Shown: positions 38,710 through 47,364 of the stretch, piece after piece
How the letters are laid out: every line of letters starts with the position of its first letter
Position numbering within the stretch: position 1 is the first letter of the stretch
Assembly (NCBI RefSeq): GCF_924101635.2
Contig: NZ_CAKMAA020000011.1
Coordinates: forward strand, 1 to 64,000
Direction of reading: 5' to 3'
DNA length: 64,000 bases
Source of the DNA: Candidatus Nitrotoga sp. HW29
GTDB taxonomy: Bacteria > Pseudomonadota > Gammaproteobacteria > Burkholderiales > Gallionellaceae
Program-made: the position numbers and the translations under genes
Notes under the pieces: generated by a model
The model's input: the letters and a program-made list of their open reading frames with translations, nothing else
Databases searched by the model: none
What the model was told of the DNA's origin: nothing

Positions 38710-39519
38710 ATGATGAATAAAAAAAACGATCTCAATCAACCCGCTAAAACAACCGCACCAATCAGCAAGCATAAATACCGAAAGACACTCCATGCTCTTC
38801 AGGTTGAGCTCGTCAAATTGCAACGGCATTTCATTAAATGCAATGACAAAATTCTAATCATTTTTGAAGGGCGGGATGCATCTGGAAAAGATGGCACAAT
38901 CAAACGTATCGTCCAGCATTTAAGTCCACGTGAAACACGTATCGTGGCACTCGGCAAGCCTTCTGATCGCGATCAAACGGTGTGGTACTTTCAACGCTAT
39001 GTTCCCTACCTGCCAGCAGCTCAAGAGCTCGTGCTATTTAACCGCAGTTGGTACAATCGCGCCGGTGTCGAACGAGTAATGGGCTTTTGTACTGACGCTG
39101 AGCATAAGGAATTTATGGATTCAGTATCAGAGTTTGAACATATGTTGGTCCGTTCAGGTATTAAGCTTTTTAAGTATTACCTCGACATCAGCAAACGCGA
39201 ACAGAAGAAACGTTTAAATGAGCGCATGACAGACCCGCTCACCCAATGGAAAGTCAGTGCACTTGACGACCAAGCAATCAAGAAATGGAAGCCATATAGC
39301 TTAGCACGCAACGAAATGTTAACTCGATCACACACCATAATAGCTCCCTGGACCATAGTTCGTGCCAACGATAAATATCTGACACGACTTAATGTAATTA
39401 AGGATCTGCTCAGCCGTCTTAATTACGCAGATAAAGATGAAAACCTGGTTTTACCAGATCCACAAATCATATCAACCTACGATGCATCCTATCTCGAAAA
39501 TGGCATGCTGGAGCTGTAA
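38710..39519 (+). CDS. ppk2: Polyphosphate kinase 2
   Basis: A 269-residue PPK2-family kinase with Walker A FEGRDASGKDGT (about 53-64), Walker B-like LFNRSWYNRAGVERVMGF, and the lid and C-terminal blocks DPLTQWKVS and WKPYSLARNEML. Enzymes of this family use polyphosphate to phosphorylate nucleotides, (d)NDP or NMP depending on subclass; length and single domain suggest class I, a nucleoside-diphosphate kinase type, but the subclass was not tested. Two adjacent ATG codons are possible starts. Confidence 0.93.
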   Translation: MMNKKNDLNQPAKTTAPISKHKYRKTLHALQVELVKLQRHFIKCNDKILIIFEGRDASGKDGTIKRIVQHLSPRETRIVALGKPSDRDQTVWYFQRYVPYLPAAQELVLFNRSWYNRAGVERVMGFCTDAEHKEFMDSVSEFEHMLVRSGIKLFKYYLDISKREQKKRLNERMTDPLTQWKVSALDDQAIKKWKPYSLARNEMLTRSHTIIAPWTIVRANDKYLTRLNVIKDLLSRLNYADKDENLVLPDPQIISTYDASYLENGMLEL

Positions 39520-39897
39520 CCAGCAATTTATAAACAACAGAGCCTTCTACGAAAACCCTACCCCATTTAGCTTAACGTTCAACCTGTAGCCTTCTTTCTG
39601 GCATATAGTGGTTCCTAATTTCAGACACTCATAACCACCTACTAAAGTAGATGGGTTGAGACTCCGACCGCCACCCATTAAAAGTGGGCAAACCGTGGCA
39701 AACTCCGCTAAAACCATATTCACAGAACCTATGATAAAACTCAGGCTGTGAAAGGGCTGCGAGCAAAAGTTCAACGTCAACCTGTTGTTCATTCTCCTCG
39801 CATTTCTGGAGCTGTTGCTCGGGAGATCGTAAACACGTTCTTTGACTCCTTTTCTCTAATTTTCAGCGTAAGTAGGCAGGTCTCCTAAAATTACTGA
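39520..39897. other. Intergenic region with a possible gene remnant
   Basis: Between ppk2 and the convergent DUF1641 gene. On the minus strand 77 codons are open from 39862 down to a stop at 39629, with protein-like composition (QVDVELLLAALSQPEFYHRF) but no start codon; a different reading of the same DNA on the plus strand is open from 39712 to 39888. Either may be a decayed gene end. No terminator or insertion-sequence ends were found. Confidence 0.3.
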
Positions 39898-40311
39898 TTA
39901 GTCATTTTTCATCTGTCGGCCAATAATACGCATCGTACCAATGAAAAAATGTAATGAACGACGAACATCGGGGTCATTTAGGGAGTTGATCAATTGAAGC
40001 AAACCGGGTGGCTTTTCTAATGCTTCCGTTTGAGCATTCGCCATACGAATAGCATTACCGGCTGTCCAACCCAGCGCTAAAATTTCCTCGCCTACCTTAG
40101 TAGTTTTTTCCAGTGCCGCTTCATCAAGAAACTGGATATTGTCCGATATGATTGACAATAAATCGATGATGTTGTTGAATCGACCGGCTTGTACTAATGG
40201 GGCTGTTTTTTCGATTAAGTTCTTAATGCCCTCGATAGTTGCTGAGTTATTAAGGGCCGTATCCGACATAAGTTTTTCTTCAATTATATTTAACTGCATT
40301 TCTTCAGACAT
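39898..40311 (-). CDS. DUF1641 domain-containing protein
   Basis: A 137-residue acidic, helical protein with the DUF1641 pattern: NLIEKTAPLVQAGRFNNIID, then EEILALGWTAGNAIRMAN and SLNDPDVRRSLHFFIGTMR. DUF1641 proteins are often encoded next to sulfide:quinone oxidoreductase-like flavoproteins or formate dehydrogenases, as here, and may serve as small partner or scaffold subunits; the role is not established. It starts 16 bases after the flavoprotein gene and ends the operon. Confidence 0.85.
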   Translation of the reverse strand: MSEEMQLNIIEEKLMSDTALNNSATIEGIKNLIEKTAPLVQAGRFNNIIDLLSIISDNIQFLDEAALEKTTKVGEEILALGWTAGNAIRMANAQTEALEKPPGLLQLINSLNDPDVRRSLHFFIGTMRIIGRQMKND

Positions 40312-40327
40312 AAGAATTCCCCTTTAA

Positions 40328-41527
40328 TCAAACTATCCCACGCGCAACGGCCCAATAAATACCGCGATTAAACGTTTTACGCATTAACCCCCCGAGCTTG
40401 GTAGGTGGTGCGACCTGTACATCACTCTTATAGTCATACCAGAGTGGCATGCCGGCTTCCAATCCCATTTGAGCGATTGCTTGAACTTTTCCATCATAAA
40501 TGGCAGAGGTATAACCGCGACGAATCTCCGAAGCGATATTTTCCACGACGACAGGTGATTGGTTATGGCAAGTGCCCCCGGCTTTACTAACCGGCAAATC
40601 AACGGTATCGCCCATCACATAGACATTATCGGAGCCGTACATTTTCAAGGTTTCAAAATCAGTAGGTAACCAGCCTTCATTATTTTGTGCTTCTGATTTT
40701 CCTGAATTAATTACGGCATCTACCGCGCGGATAGGTGGAGTGGCCATCAAAATATCAAATTCTTGAGAGTTACCTTCCTCCGAATAGGCTATTTTTGCTT
40801 CGGGATCAACCTTATCTAAAGTAAAACCACGTTGATATTTGATGTCTTTACTATCAAAAATGGTAGGCAACACATCACAGGTTGGTTTTTGTAAAAATAA
40901 ACAATTACGCAATAATTGAGAGACCGTAGGGTAGCTATAAATAATCTCTACACGATCCCGCACATTTCGTTTACGTAAATAATCATCCAGCATTAACGTG
41001 GTTTCAATAGGGGCAATACCACATTGATGAGGTACGTTAGGGGTTTTGGGGAAATTGACTGTTATAAATATACGGCCCTCTTCGATGGTGCGTAATTTTT
41101 GAGCAAGTTGTTGCGCCGCTTTAGTCTGATAAAAATGATCACCTGCTTCCTTCAAGCCTTCAATGCGTTCTGGCGCAGGAACACAGCCTGTTGAAATAAC
41201 AAGATATTCATAATCGTATCGCTTGCCACTTTCACAAAGAACACGATTTTGCTCAAACTCAAAGCTTTCAACACCATCAACATGAAAAATAATTTCAGGG
41301 CGTAATAATGAACGTTGTTTGCGGACTAATTCATGAGGATGATAAGCATTAAAAGCCACATACATATTGGCTGGCTTGTAAATATGGTTGGGGGAATTTG
41401 AGAGCATCATAATCTCAATTTCACCATTTAGAATTTCAGGATATAACTTAGCAACTAAGTTATTAGCGGTCATCGTGCCGCCAATCCCGCCACCAACTAC
41501 GACAATACGTTTTGTTGTACCAGTCAT
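40328..41527 (-). CDS. Sulfide:quinone oxidoreductase-like FAD flavoprotein
   Basis: A 399-residue protein of the pyridine nucleotide-disulfide oxidoreductase fold. The FAD motif KRIVVVGGGIGGTMTANNL begins near residue 7; YLVISTGCVPAPERIEG and the second FAD site YVMGDTVDLPVSKAGGTCHN follow. Cys115, Cys169 (PHQCGIAP) and a cysteine near 333 could form the redox-active set, but they are not placed exactly as in typical SQR, so the substrate (sulfide, persulfide or other) is open. No C-terminal membrane helix is obvious; the end (GGLMRKTFNRGIYWAVARGI) could be an amphipathic membrane anchor. AAGGAG five bases upstream fixes the ATG. Confidence 0.8.
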   Translation of the reverse strand: MTGTTKRIVVVGGGIGGTMTANNLVAKLYPEILNGEIEIMMLSNSPNHIYKPANMYVAFNAYHPHELVRKQRSLLRPEIIFHVDGVESFEFEQNRVLCESGKRYDYEYLVISTGCVPAPERIEGLKEAGDHFYQTKAAQQLAQKLRTIEEGRIFITVNFPKTPNVPHQCGIAPIETTLMLDDYLRKRNVRDRVEIIYSYPTVSQLLRNCLFLQKPTCDVLPTIFDSKDIKYQRGFTLDKVDPEAKIAYSEEGNSQEFDILMATPPIRAVDAVINSGKSEAQNNEGWLPTDFETLKMYGSDNVYVMGDTVDLPVSKAGGTCHNQSPVVVENIASEIRRGYTSAIYDGKVQAIAQMGLEAGMPLWYDYKSDVQVAPPTKLGGLMRKTFNRGIYWAVARGIV

Positions 41528-41575
41528 AATGACTCCTTTCAATAGGTTATTAATAAATTGTTCGCCTACAATTTT

Positions 41576-41623
41576 AAATGCCTCTGGCAATGATTAAACA
41601 CCGTTGCCAGAGTGAGAGCATTT
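41576..41623. other. Intercistronic stem-loop in the SQR-like operon
   Basis: CTCTGGCAA (41582-41590) and TTGCCAGAG (41604-41612) pair perfectly around 13 bases, and flanking AAATGC / GCATTT extend the structure. It lies between the DUF4242 and flavoprotein genes. No U-run follows on the minus strand, so RNA processing or stability control is likelier than full termination. Confidence 0.55.
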
Positions 41624-41652
41624 TTGTTAATCCCATTGTATTTTAATGGTGC

Positions 41653-41937
41653 TTAACCGTTGCTATGCTCAGCTGTTGTTGGATTAATCATGGTTTTTAC
41701 TTGGGCAATAGAGTTTGCCGGAAACGCTCCACGTTCTGCATGGGTTTTAATGCTTTGTTCATCGGGAGCAATGTAGATGCAATAGATTTTGTCGTTCGTT
41801 ACATAACTTTCCACCCACTGAATTTGCGGCCCCATATCGTTCAAAATAGAGCAGGATTTTTGTGATATTTGTTGCAACTCCGCTGCAGTTAATTGGCCTG
41901 CGTTAGAGATTTCTCGCTCAATAATATATTTAGGCAT
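41653..41937 (-). CDS. DUF4242 domain-containing protein
   Basis: A 94-residue ferredoxin-like alpha+beta protein. MPKYIIEREI, IQWVESYVTNDKIYCIY and HAERGAFPANSIAQV are the DUF4242 landmarks; a characterised relative (SCO4226 of Streptomyces) binds nickel as a dimer. Whether this one binds metal is not known. GAGG six bases upstream sets the ATG four codons after an in-frame earlier start. It is the first gene of the operon and carries a TetR-type palindrome 20 bases before its start. Confidence 0.82.
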   Translation of the reverse strand: MPKYIIEREISNAGQLTAAELQQISQKSCSILNDMGPQIQWVESYVTNDKIYCIYIAPDEQSIKTHAERGAFPANSIAQVKTMINPTTAEHSNG

Positions 41938-41957
41938 ATTGTCCCTCATGCTGTTAT

Positions 41958-41969
41958 ATGACCGGTCAT
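41958..41969. promoter_or_regulatory. TetR-type operator upstream of DUF4242-SQR operon
   Basis: Perfect palindrome ATGACCGGTCAT, followed by CTTTT. The same sequence with one change is found upstream of the adjacent TetR gene, so it is very likely the binding site of that regulator and controls the operon. Confidence 0.75.
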
Positions 41970-42105
41970 CTTTTATTGGCTGTTAAAAAAACGATATCAG
42001 CCATCATGACCATATCGCTTAAAAATTTGTTAGTTCAACCGTCTTGTTGCTGGTCGTAAAAAAGACCCCCATAACTGCCAGCACCGCATTACTCCTACTC
42101 TACAA

Positions 42106-42696
42106 TCAACCAGGCAACAAATAATCATTCAGTAATGTATCGCAAAACTCTTGTAACGGTTGCACGGACTGTTCAATTTTCATTCGTAACAACGCGCCTT
42201 GCCAGTTATTGACCAACAAGTTAGCCATAATTTCGGCACTCCTATCAGTGCGCACTGCGCCCTCTTTTTGTGCTTGTACTAATGCCTTATATTGCAATAA
42301 TCTGTAGCGTTCAACAGCAGACTTTAGCGCCTGATTGCACAGCTCACTGGTATCACCAATTTCACCCATCAGGTTGCCTAATAAACACCCGCCTTTGTAT
42401 CCATTATTTTCCACTTCGACAATAAGTTCTGCATAGTAATTTTTTAAAGCAGTGAGTGGGCCAGCTTGCGAGTGTTGTAAGTGCCTCGTTAATCGCTCGA
42501 TAAACGGTTCGATATAATGGCTAATGGCTTGAGCAGCAAAATTTTCTTTACTCTCAAAGTAGCTGTAAAAAGAACCTTTAGGCACCTGTACGGCGTTTAC
42601 AATTTCATTAATACCTGTCGCATGATAACCTTGGTTCATCAATAGATAGACACCTTGGTCGAGTAATTTTTCGCGTTTAGATAACTTGTTAATCAT
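42106..42696 (-). CDS. TetR/AcrR family transcriptional regulator
   Basis: A 196-residue repressor-type regulator. Residues about 8-55 form the TetR helix-turn-helix domain (LMNQGYHATGINEIVNAVQV, then PKGSFYSYFESKENFA); the rest is the helical ligand-binding and dimerisation domain. A matching palindrome lies in its own promoter and in that of the next operon, so it probably represses both itself and DUF4242-SQR-DUF1641. The ligand is not predictable; cysteines (GGCLLGN, LCNQAL) could sense reactive sulfur or electrophiles, which is inference. No clear ribosome-binding site precedes the ATG. Confidence 0.88.
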   Translation of the reverse strand: MINKLSKREKLLDQGVYLLMNQGYHATGINEIVNAVQVPKGSFYSYFESKENFAAQAISHYIEPFIERLTRHLQHSQAGPLTALKNYYAELIVEVENNGYKGGCLLGNLMGEIGDTSELCNQALKSAVERYRLLQYKALVQAQKEGAVRTDRSAEIMANLLVNNWQGALLRMKIEQSVQPLQEFCDTLLNDYLLPG

Positions 42697-42712
42697 GATT
42701 GGCGATTAGAAT

Positions 42713-42724
42713 ACGACCGGTCAT
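42713..42724. promoter_or_regulatory. TetR-type operator upstream of the regulator gene
   Basis: ACGACCGGTCAT with the GACCGGTC core palindromic, followed by CTATTTT. It lies 16 bases before the TetR ATG and matches 11 of 12 bases of the site at 41958-41969, including shared ATCT flanks. Confidence 0.75.
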
Positions 42725-43008
42725 CTATTTTGTCAAGAAATATTGTCCCTACACAGCTAAAGCCTGAGTCCGTGACTTCATCCCGGGAGAAATTGGGTTC
42801 AGGCACTGAGGTTTTAACTCCGCTGCATTTCAATAAATTAGGGCATACTGCCTGCCTCAAAACACATACATGACAGGTTTATTGTCTCTATTCGTAGCAA
42901 CCAAACTGCGAAAATAAGTGAAACGTTACCTTTTATTTTTCATGGGTACGACCAAAGCTTTCAGCTGGACAACCAGCCCAGGAAGGATTCACAAAGGAAT
43001 TATGTGAT
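42725..43008. other. Intergenic region between divergent genes
   Basis: Contains a long imperfect stem GCCTGAGTCC / GGGTTCAGGC (42762-42771 with 42795-42804; two G-U pairs) around a 23-base loop. No gene seen. The right end holds AAGGAA ten bases before the next ATG. Confidence 0.45.
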
Positions 43009-43944
43009 ATGCGAACCACGAGCAAAAGCGCTGCCACCGTTGTTATTGCCCTTATTTATGCACTGATCATTCCAGTTGCGCTGACTTTGCACACGGTAAA
43101 ATCTCCTGGCACCTTGGTTATCACCGCAGACAATCCTACCCCGCTGGGCTATACCATCAGTCTAAGCCTGTTTATTTTTCCCATAATATCGATCGGATGG
43201 TGGTTTTTTCGTCATCCAACCATTCATTTTCAAAAGCGGGCGTTTCTATGGACAGTGGCGCTATTGTTTCCTGCGGGGGTAATTTTGGATCTGCTATTTG
43301 GCAACCGCTTTTTCGTCTTTCTCAATCATCAGGCGGTGTCGGGCATCATGGTAGCGGCGGTCGGAGGGGCACTTCCAATAGAGGAGTTTGTATTTTATCT
43401 CAGTGGCTTTATGGTGGTGTTACTGATTTACATATGGGGCGATGAGTATTGGTTTGAACGATACAACGAGCCGGACTATCCTGGTGAGTCACAAAAGATC
43501 GACAGGATTCTCCGGTTCCATCCTATTTCACTCATCATCGCATTGCTGCTGATGACTTTCGCTATCAGTTACAAGATCGTGTGGTCGGGTGAGCTAGGCT
43601 TCCCCTGGTATTTTATTTACCTGACTGTTGTGGCCTTGCTCCCCTCCATGGGTTTTTACCATTGCGTCAAACGGTTTATTAACTGGCGCTCGTTCAGTTT
43701 TACATTTTTCATAATGGTTTTGGTTAGCTTACTGTGGGAAGTCACCTTGGCCATGCCTTATCAGTGGTGGGGATTTCAGCATAACGCCATGATGGGCATA
43801 TACATAGACGCCTGGTATGGTTTGCCGTTGGAAGAAATTGTTGTGTGGTTCTCTGTCACGTTCGCGACCGTCATTCTTTATGAAGTGATTAAGGTTTGGC
43901 AGGCATCCGGAAGAAGCGTGAAAAATGCTTTTCTGGGAATGTGA
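43009..43944 (+). CDS. Polytopic membrane protein with lycopene-cyclase-like PxEE motifs
   Basis: A 311-residue protein with about eight membrane helices. Two copies of a PxEE-aromatic motif at the start of helices, LPIEEFVFYL (about residue 122) and LPLEEIVVWF (about 272), follow the pattern of the heterodimeric or fused bacterial/archaeal lycopene cyclases (CrtYcd type), in which these acidic residues act in carotenoid ring closure. No phytoene synthase or other carotenoid gene is in the window, so a carotenoid role is unproven; a related prenyl-lipid activity is possible. It is a single gene, followed by 370 bases without clear coding. Confidence 0.65.
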   Translation: MRTTSKSAATVVIALIYALIIPVALTLHTVKSPGTLVITADNPTPLGYTISLSLFIFPIISIGWWFFRHPTIHFQKRAFLWTVALLFPAGVILDLLFGNRFFVFLNHQAVSGIMVAAVGGALPIEEFVFYLSGFMVVLLIYIWGDEYWFERYNEPDYPGESQKIDRILRFHPISLIIALLLMTFAISYKIVWSGELGFPWYFIYLTVVALLPSMGFYHCVKRFINWRSFSFTFFIMVLVSLLWEVTLAMPYQWWGFQHNAMMGIYIDAWYGLPLEEIVVWFSVTFATVILYEVIKVWQASGRSVKNAFLGM

Positions 43945-44314
43945 GCATGCACTAAAAGTGCCAACGCAGCTGTACCTCTTTTTTACTTCTCTGATCAATA
44001 AAATTAGACATCGATCGTTCCGCACCGGGACGCACATTATTCTTGCTGAAATCAGCTCTGACCCAGAAAAATGCCGTATTGGAAATACATGGAAAATTCA
44101 TGAATATGTTGAGTGTTACTCTGACGGACAACTTCATGCAAACATTATTGACGAACCGTAAATGGTATTATTTGGGACAATTAGTTGCACCTTACTATCT
44201 TGGGTATTTCGATAATTCTCTGTTGGTTGGTCGCATGCACTTTCTGCAATATCCGTCACAGAGTATCCGTTCAAGCGCCCCTTTAGAAGCTACATCACTA
44301 ACAAAAGTAATGAA
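43945..44314. other. Spacer without convincing gene
   Basis: Two overlapping open frames of 78 and 91 codons exist on the plus strand but use uneven composition, overlap each other and have no good ribosome-binding site. I see no supported gene, repeat or terminator. Confidence 0.45.
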
Positions 44315-47284
44315 ATGATTCGCTACCTTAATAAAAAATTGCTGCTAACGGTCATTATAACTTTGTCAGTTGTCGCGATTGGTGGGGGTGCTACCAGTCT
44401 TGTTTGGCCGCAAATAAAAATGGAACTGGCGCCGTCAGTTTGCGAAGCACGTGGTGCAGTTGATACGCCGAAAATAGTGAACTCCACCGGCGAAGCCAGC
44501 ATTTATATTGAGGGCTGGGCGGCCGATACTGCCGGAATAAGCCGTGTCGAAATGTGGGCAAACGGGAAGTTGCTTGCCAGTGTTACGCCGAGCGTTATTA
44601 GAACCGATGTGACGTCAGCTCTTCCGCAATGCAAATTTCCGCCCGTTTCCGGGTATACCTTTTCATTGGCGCGCGGCATTATTCCGCCGTATACCTCGGC
44701 GTTGGAAGTACGCGTGGCAAACGGCGTTGGTAAGGTATTTAACGCCGGTCGGGTGCCCGTTGATTTTTCAAAGCCCTTTGGGGTGTTGGACATAACCGAG
44801 CCGATCAAGGCTGACAGTCAAAATTTGATTAGCGGCTGGGCGGTGGGAAGGCGAGGGCCGGTAAAAATACGGGTATTGGCGCAGGATAAAGAAATGCTGG
44901 CGTTGTCAGCCAACAATAAGCGGGATGACGTTGCCAAGGTGTTTCCCGCTTGGCCACAGGCAGTAACCAGTGGCTTCGAGGGGGTACTGTCAATACATAA
45001 GCTGCCGCGAGGCAATTATCACCTAAAAATTTTGCTTGAAGATGGCAACGGACATAACAGCGAAATCGTCGGGCCGCAGGTGATCAACGATCTGCCGTTC
45101 GGCAAAATATTGGCACAGCATGACAAAATGATGTCGCCCGGTGCAATAGCGCTGCGCGCCTGGCTGGCCGATGAGCAAGGCATCCGGTCTGCACAGGTAG
45201 AAACTGAAAGTGGTATACCGCTGGGGAAAATGGCGCTGACAAAAAAAATGCAGTTGCTATCGGCTTTTTCCGACCCCCGCTTTAACCGTGACAAGGCGGG
45301 CGATGCGCCGCTCAAGGAAGGTGACCTGTACGATCTGACGCTGCCATTTACGGTCATACCGTCCGGTTTGCAGCGATTACAGGTGCGCGTGGAGGATCAT
45401 GCGGGCAATACTGCTGTACTGCCCGGGCCATTGGTGCTCGATAAAAACTCAACCGCAAAACAAACGTGTTCCGGCAAGAAATTGCGAGTGTTTTATCCCG
45501 GCGGAGCGGTGGATTTTCGTAATAATTTTCGCCAGTTGCAGGAGTTACGCGATATGGCACAAGGCGGCTGTGTTGAAATCGGTTTCCGTGGACGTGTTGA
45601 ATATATGCGTACCACCAAAGGCGAGCAAGCCGATTATATATTTGATCCCAACTTTCCTGAGCACCTGCGCAATCGTAACGGCAAGGGTATGACCGGCGAA
45701 TCGTTGAATGAGTTGCTGGAGACCGCGCTGCGTTTTCGCGCACCGTTGATGATCACACTGGATGGCGGCGTCTGGGCCGATTCCAAGTTTGCTGCCCCGG
45801 ATCTGGATATTGTCGATATGCTGGAGCAAGATGAGCGCGCCGTGCAATGGAATCAGTTTGGCAAATCTGAGCCGGACGGCGCCCTGAAAGGTTTGGCTGG
45901 CGCCGTCGACAGTCCGGAATTGGCGCGCATGATGAGTCTGAACCGCTATAACCGTCGCTTTCTTGATTACAAGAAGCGTAACCTGCAAGCCGCTGTGCGC
46001 GAAATTGTCAAATTCGACCAAGCTCATCCCGCCCATCATATGATGATCAACCTCGACCCGGATGAATATATCAATCCGTGGTTCTATCTGACCCAATGGT
46101 ACGACTACAATCCGGACACATTGCGCCAATACCGAGAATGGCTGTTTCATCTTGGCCCTTACGCAAATGGCGGCGAACTGGCCTTCTCTCGACACGAACC
46201 CGGGTTGACGCTGGCTGACGCAAACCGCATCGCCAAGCGATCCTGGAAGGAAATTGACGCCATTGAACCACCACGTCTATCCATCGATTACAGCGATCAA
46301 TGGCAGCAATTATGGACGCAATTCAGGCGTCATTTAGTGGCACGCCATTATGACGACCTCGCTGCCTGGGCAGTAGAAGCAGGCTTGCCGCCAGAGCGCA
46401 TTTATACCAGCCAAACCTTTATTCAGGCGGATGTTGCAGTCAGTATCACCGATCGTGCCAATGGTTGGAATGACCAGGCGGGGGTGTCAATTGAAGGTGC
46501 CAAGCCACGTCAAGGCCATTTGGGCGTGATTTTGTATGGCCCGGCCAGTCGCAACGAAGGCAAGCCGCGCAGTGGTCGCAGCCTGATCGACAACATTCGG
46601 CGCGTTGATCCTGAATGGGGCGTGGGGGAATTCCATCCCGCCACGATTGCGTTTCCAGAAAAATTGCCGAATCACACCGCATCCTATGCCACCATGCAGG
46701 CGCTCATAAACGGTGGCGCGCATTTTCTATCACCGATGTGGGGAAGTTACGTGGGTGACCGTACGGTGCATCCCAATAACTTCAAGGCCTACGATGCCAT
46801 GGAAGGTTCGGCCTATGAATACCAATTCGTCTGGTGGCTGCGCGCAACACAAGCATGGCCGGTCGGCAGCCTGTTTTACCCGTTTGGCAATGATTTGGTG
46901 CAAAGCAATGATGGCTGGATCGCGGCAGCCGGAACCCGCCTGATAAGCGAGTATGGAGAGCTGCACCTGACGGGCGAAGGGGCGCACATTGGTCTGGTTT
47001 CACCGCAGTGGGAAATGCGCTATTTGACGTCGCCCACTGAGCTTGTCGTAACCGGGAGTTGGCCACAGCAAACCAAAGCATCAGCCGTGTTATTACTGGA
47101 GAATGGCGAAAAACTGTCCTGCTTACTCCAATCAATCGGGCAAAGTACGGCACGTTGTCTTTTCCCCGCAGCTCAAAAACGGCAGATGTCGCGTTTGACG
47201 TTAGCGTGGCAGATGCCTGCTGCGCAACGAAAAGCGGGGGTCAAAATCAGTGGCGTAGCGCTGCAGCTTGTTGAGTCTCGTTGA
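44315..47284 (+). CDS. Large exported or membrane-anchored protein with beta-sandwich repeats and probable glycosidase-like barrel
   Basis: A 989-residue protein I cannot assign to a family. One N-terminal hydrophobic segment (LLLTVIITLSVVAIGGGATS) is a signal anchor. Residues about 45-385 hold three similar beta-sandwich units with the pattern GWA.D..GI..VE...NGK and R.DV...FP...SGF. Residues about 390-890 look like a barrel: GCVEIGFRGRVEYM, LMITLDGGVWAD, MMINLDPDEYINPWF, WGVGEFHPATIAF and GGAHFLSPMWGSYVG, whose acidic residues resemble glycoside hydrolase active sites. A small beta domain closes the chain. Role in trimming or modifying a surface glycan is inferred from architecture and from the neighbouring deacetylase and glycosyltransferase genes. 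Confidence 0.65.
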   Translation: MIRYLNKKLLLTVIITLSVVAIGGGATSLVWPQIKMELAPSVCEARGAVDTPKIVNSTGEASIYIEGWAADTAGISRVEMWANGKLLASVTPSVIRTDVTSALPQCKFPPVSGYTFSLARGIIPPYTSALEVRVANGVGKVFNAGRVPVDFSKPFGVLDITEPIKADSQNLISGWAVGRRGPVKIRVLAQDKEMLALSANNKRDDVAKVFPAWPQAVTSGFEGVLSIHKLPRGNYHLKILLEDGNGHNSEIVGPQVINDLPFGKILAQHDKMMSPGAIALRAWLADEQGIRSAQVETESGIPLGKMALTKKMQLLSAFSDPRFNRDKAGDAPLKEGDLYDLTLPFTVIPSGLQRLQVRVEDHAGNTAVLPGPLVLDKNSTAKQTCSGKKLRVFYPGGAVDFRNNFRQLQELRDMAQGGCVEIGFRGRVEYMRTTKGEQADYIFDPNFPEHLRNRNGKGMTGESLNELLETALRFRAPLMITLDGGVWADSKFAAPDLDIVDMLEQDERAVQWNQFGKSEPDGALKGLAGAVDSPELARMMSLNRYNRRFLDYKKRNLQAAVREIVKFDQAHPAHHMMINLDPDEYINPWFYLTQWYDYNPDTLRQYREWLFHLGPYANGGELAFSRHEPGLTLADANRIAKRSWKEIDAIEPPRLSIDYSDQWQQLWTQFRRHLVARHYDDLAAWAVEAGLPPERIYTSQTFIQADVAVSITDRANGWNDQAGVSIEGAKPRQGHLGVILYGPASRNEGKPRSGRSLIDNIRRVDPEWGVGEFHPATIAFPEKLPNHTASYATMQALINGGAHFLSPMWGSYVGDRTVHPNNFKAYDAMEGSAYEYQFVWWLRATQAWPVGSLFYPFGNDLVQSNDGWIAAAGTRLISEYGELHLTGEGAHIGLVSPQWEMRYLTSPTELVVTGSWPQQTKASAVLLLENGEKLSCLLQSIGQSTARCLFPAAQKRQMSRLTLAWQMPAAQRKAGVKISGVALQLVESR

Positions 47285-47364
47285 TTTTATGCACTCTGCC
47301 ATGTGTCGACTTGAAACCCTTTTTAAGTTCCGCACTCTCATAACCAACAAATCAAAGTTGATGT

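Noticed and set aside
39547-39792. 81-codon gene on the minus strand after ppk2
   Set aside because: Composition is not protein-like, another frame in the same DNA looks better, and no ribosome-binding site is present.
43925-44318. Two small overlapping genes between the cyclase-like gene and the 989-residue gene
   Set aside because: They overlap each other and the preceding gene, lack ribosome-binding sites and show no domain pattern.
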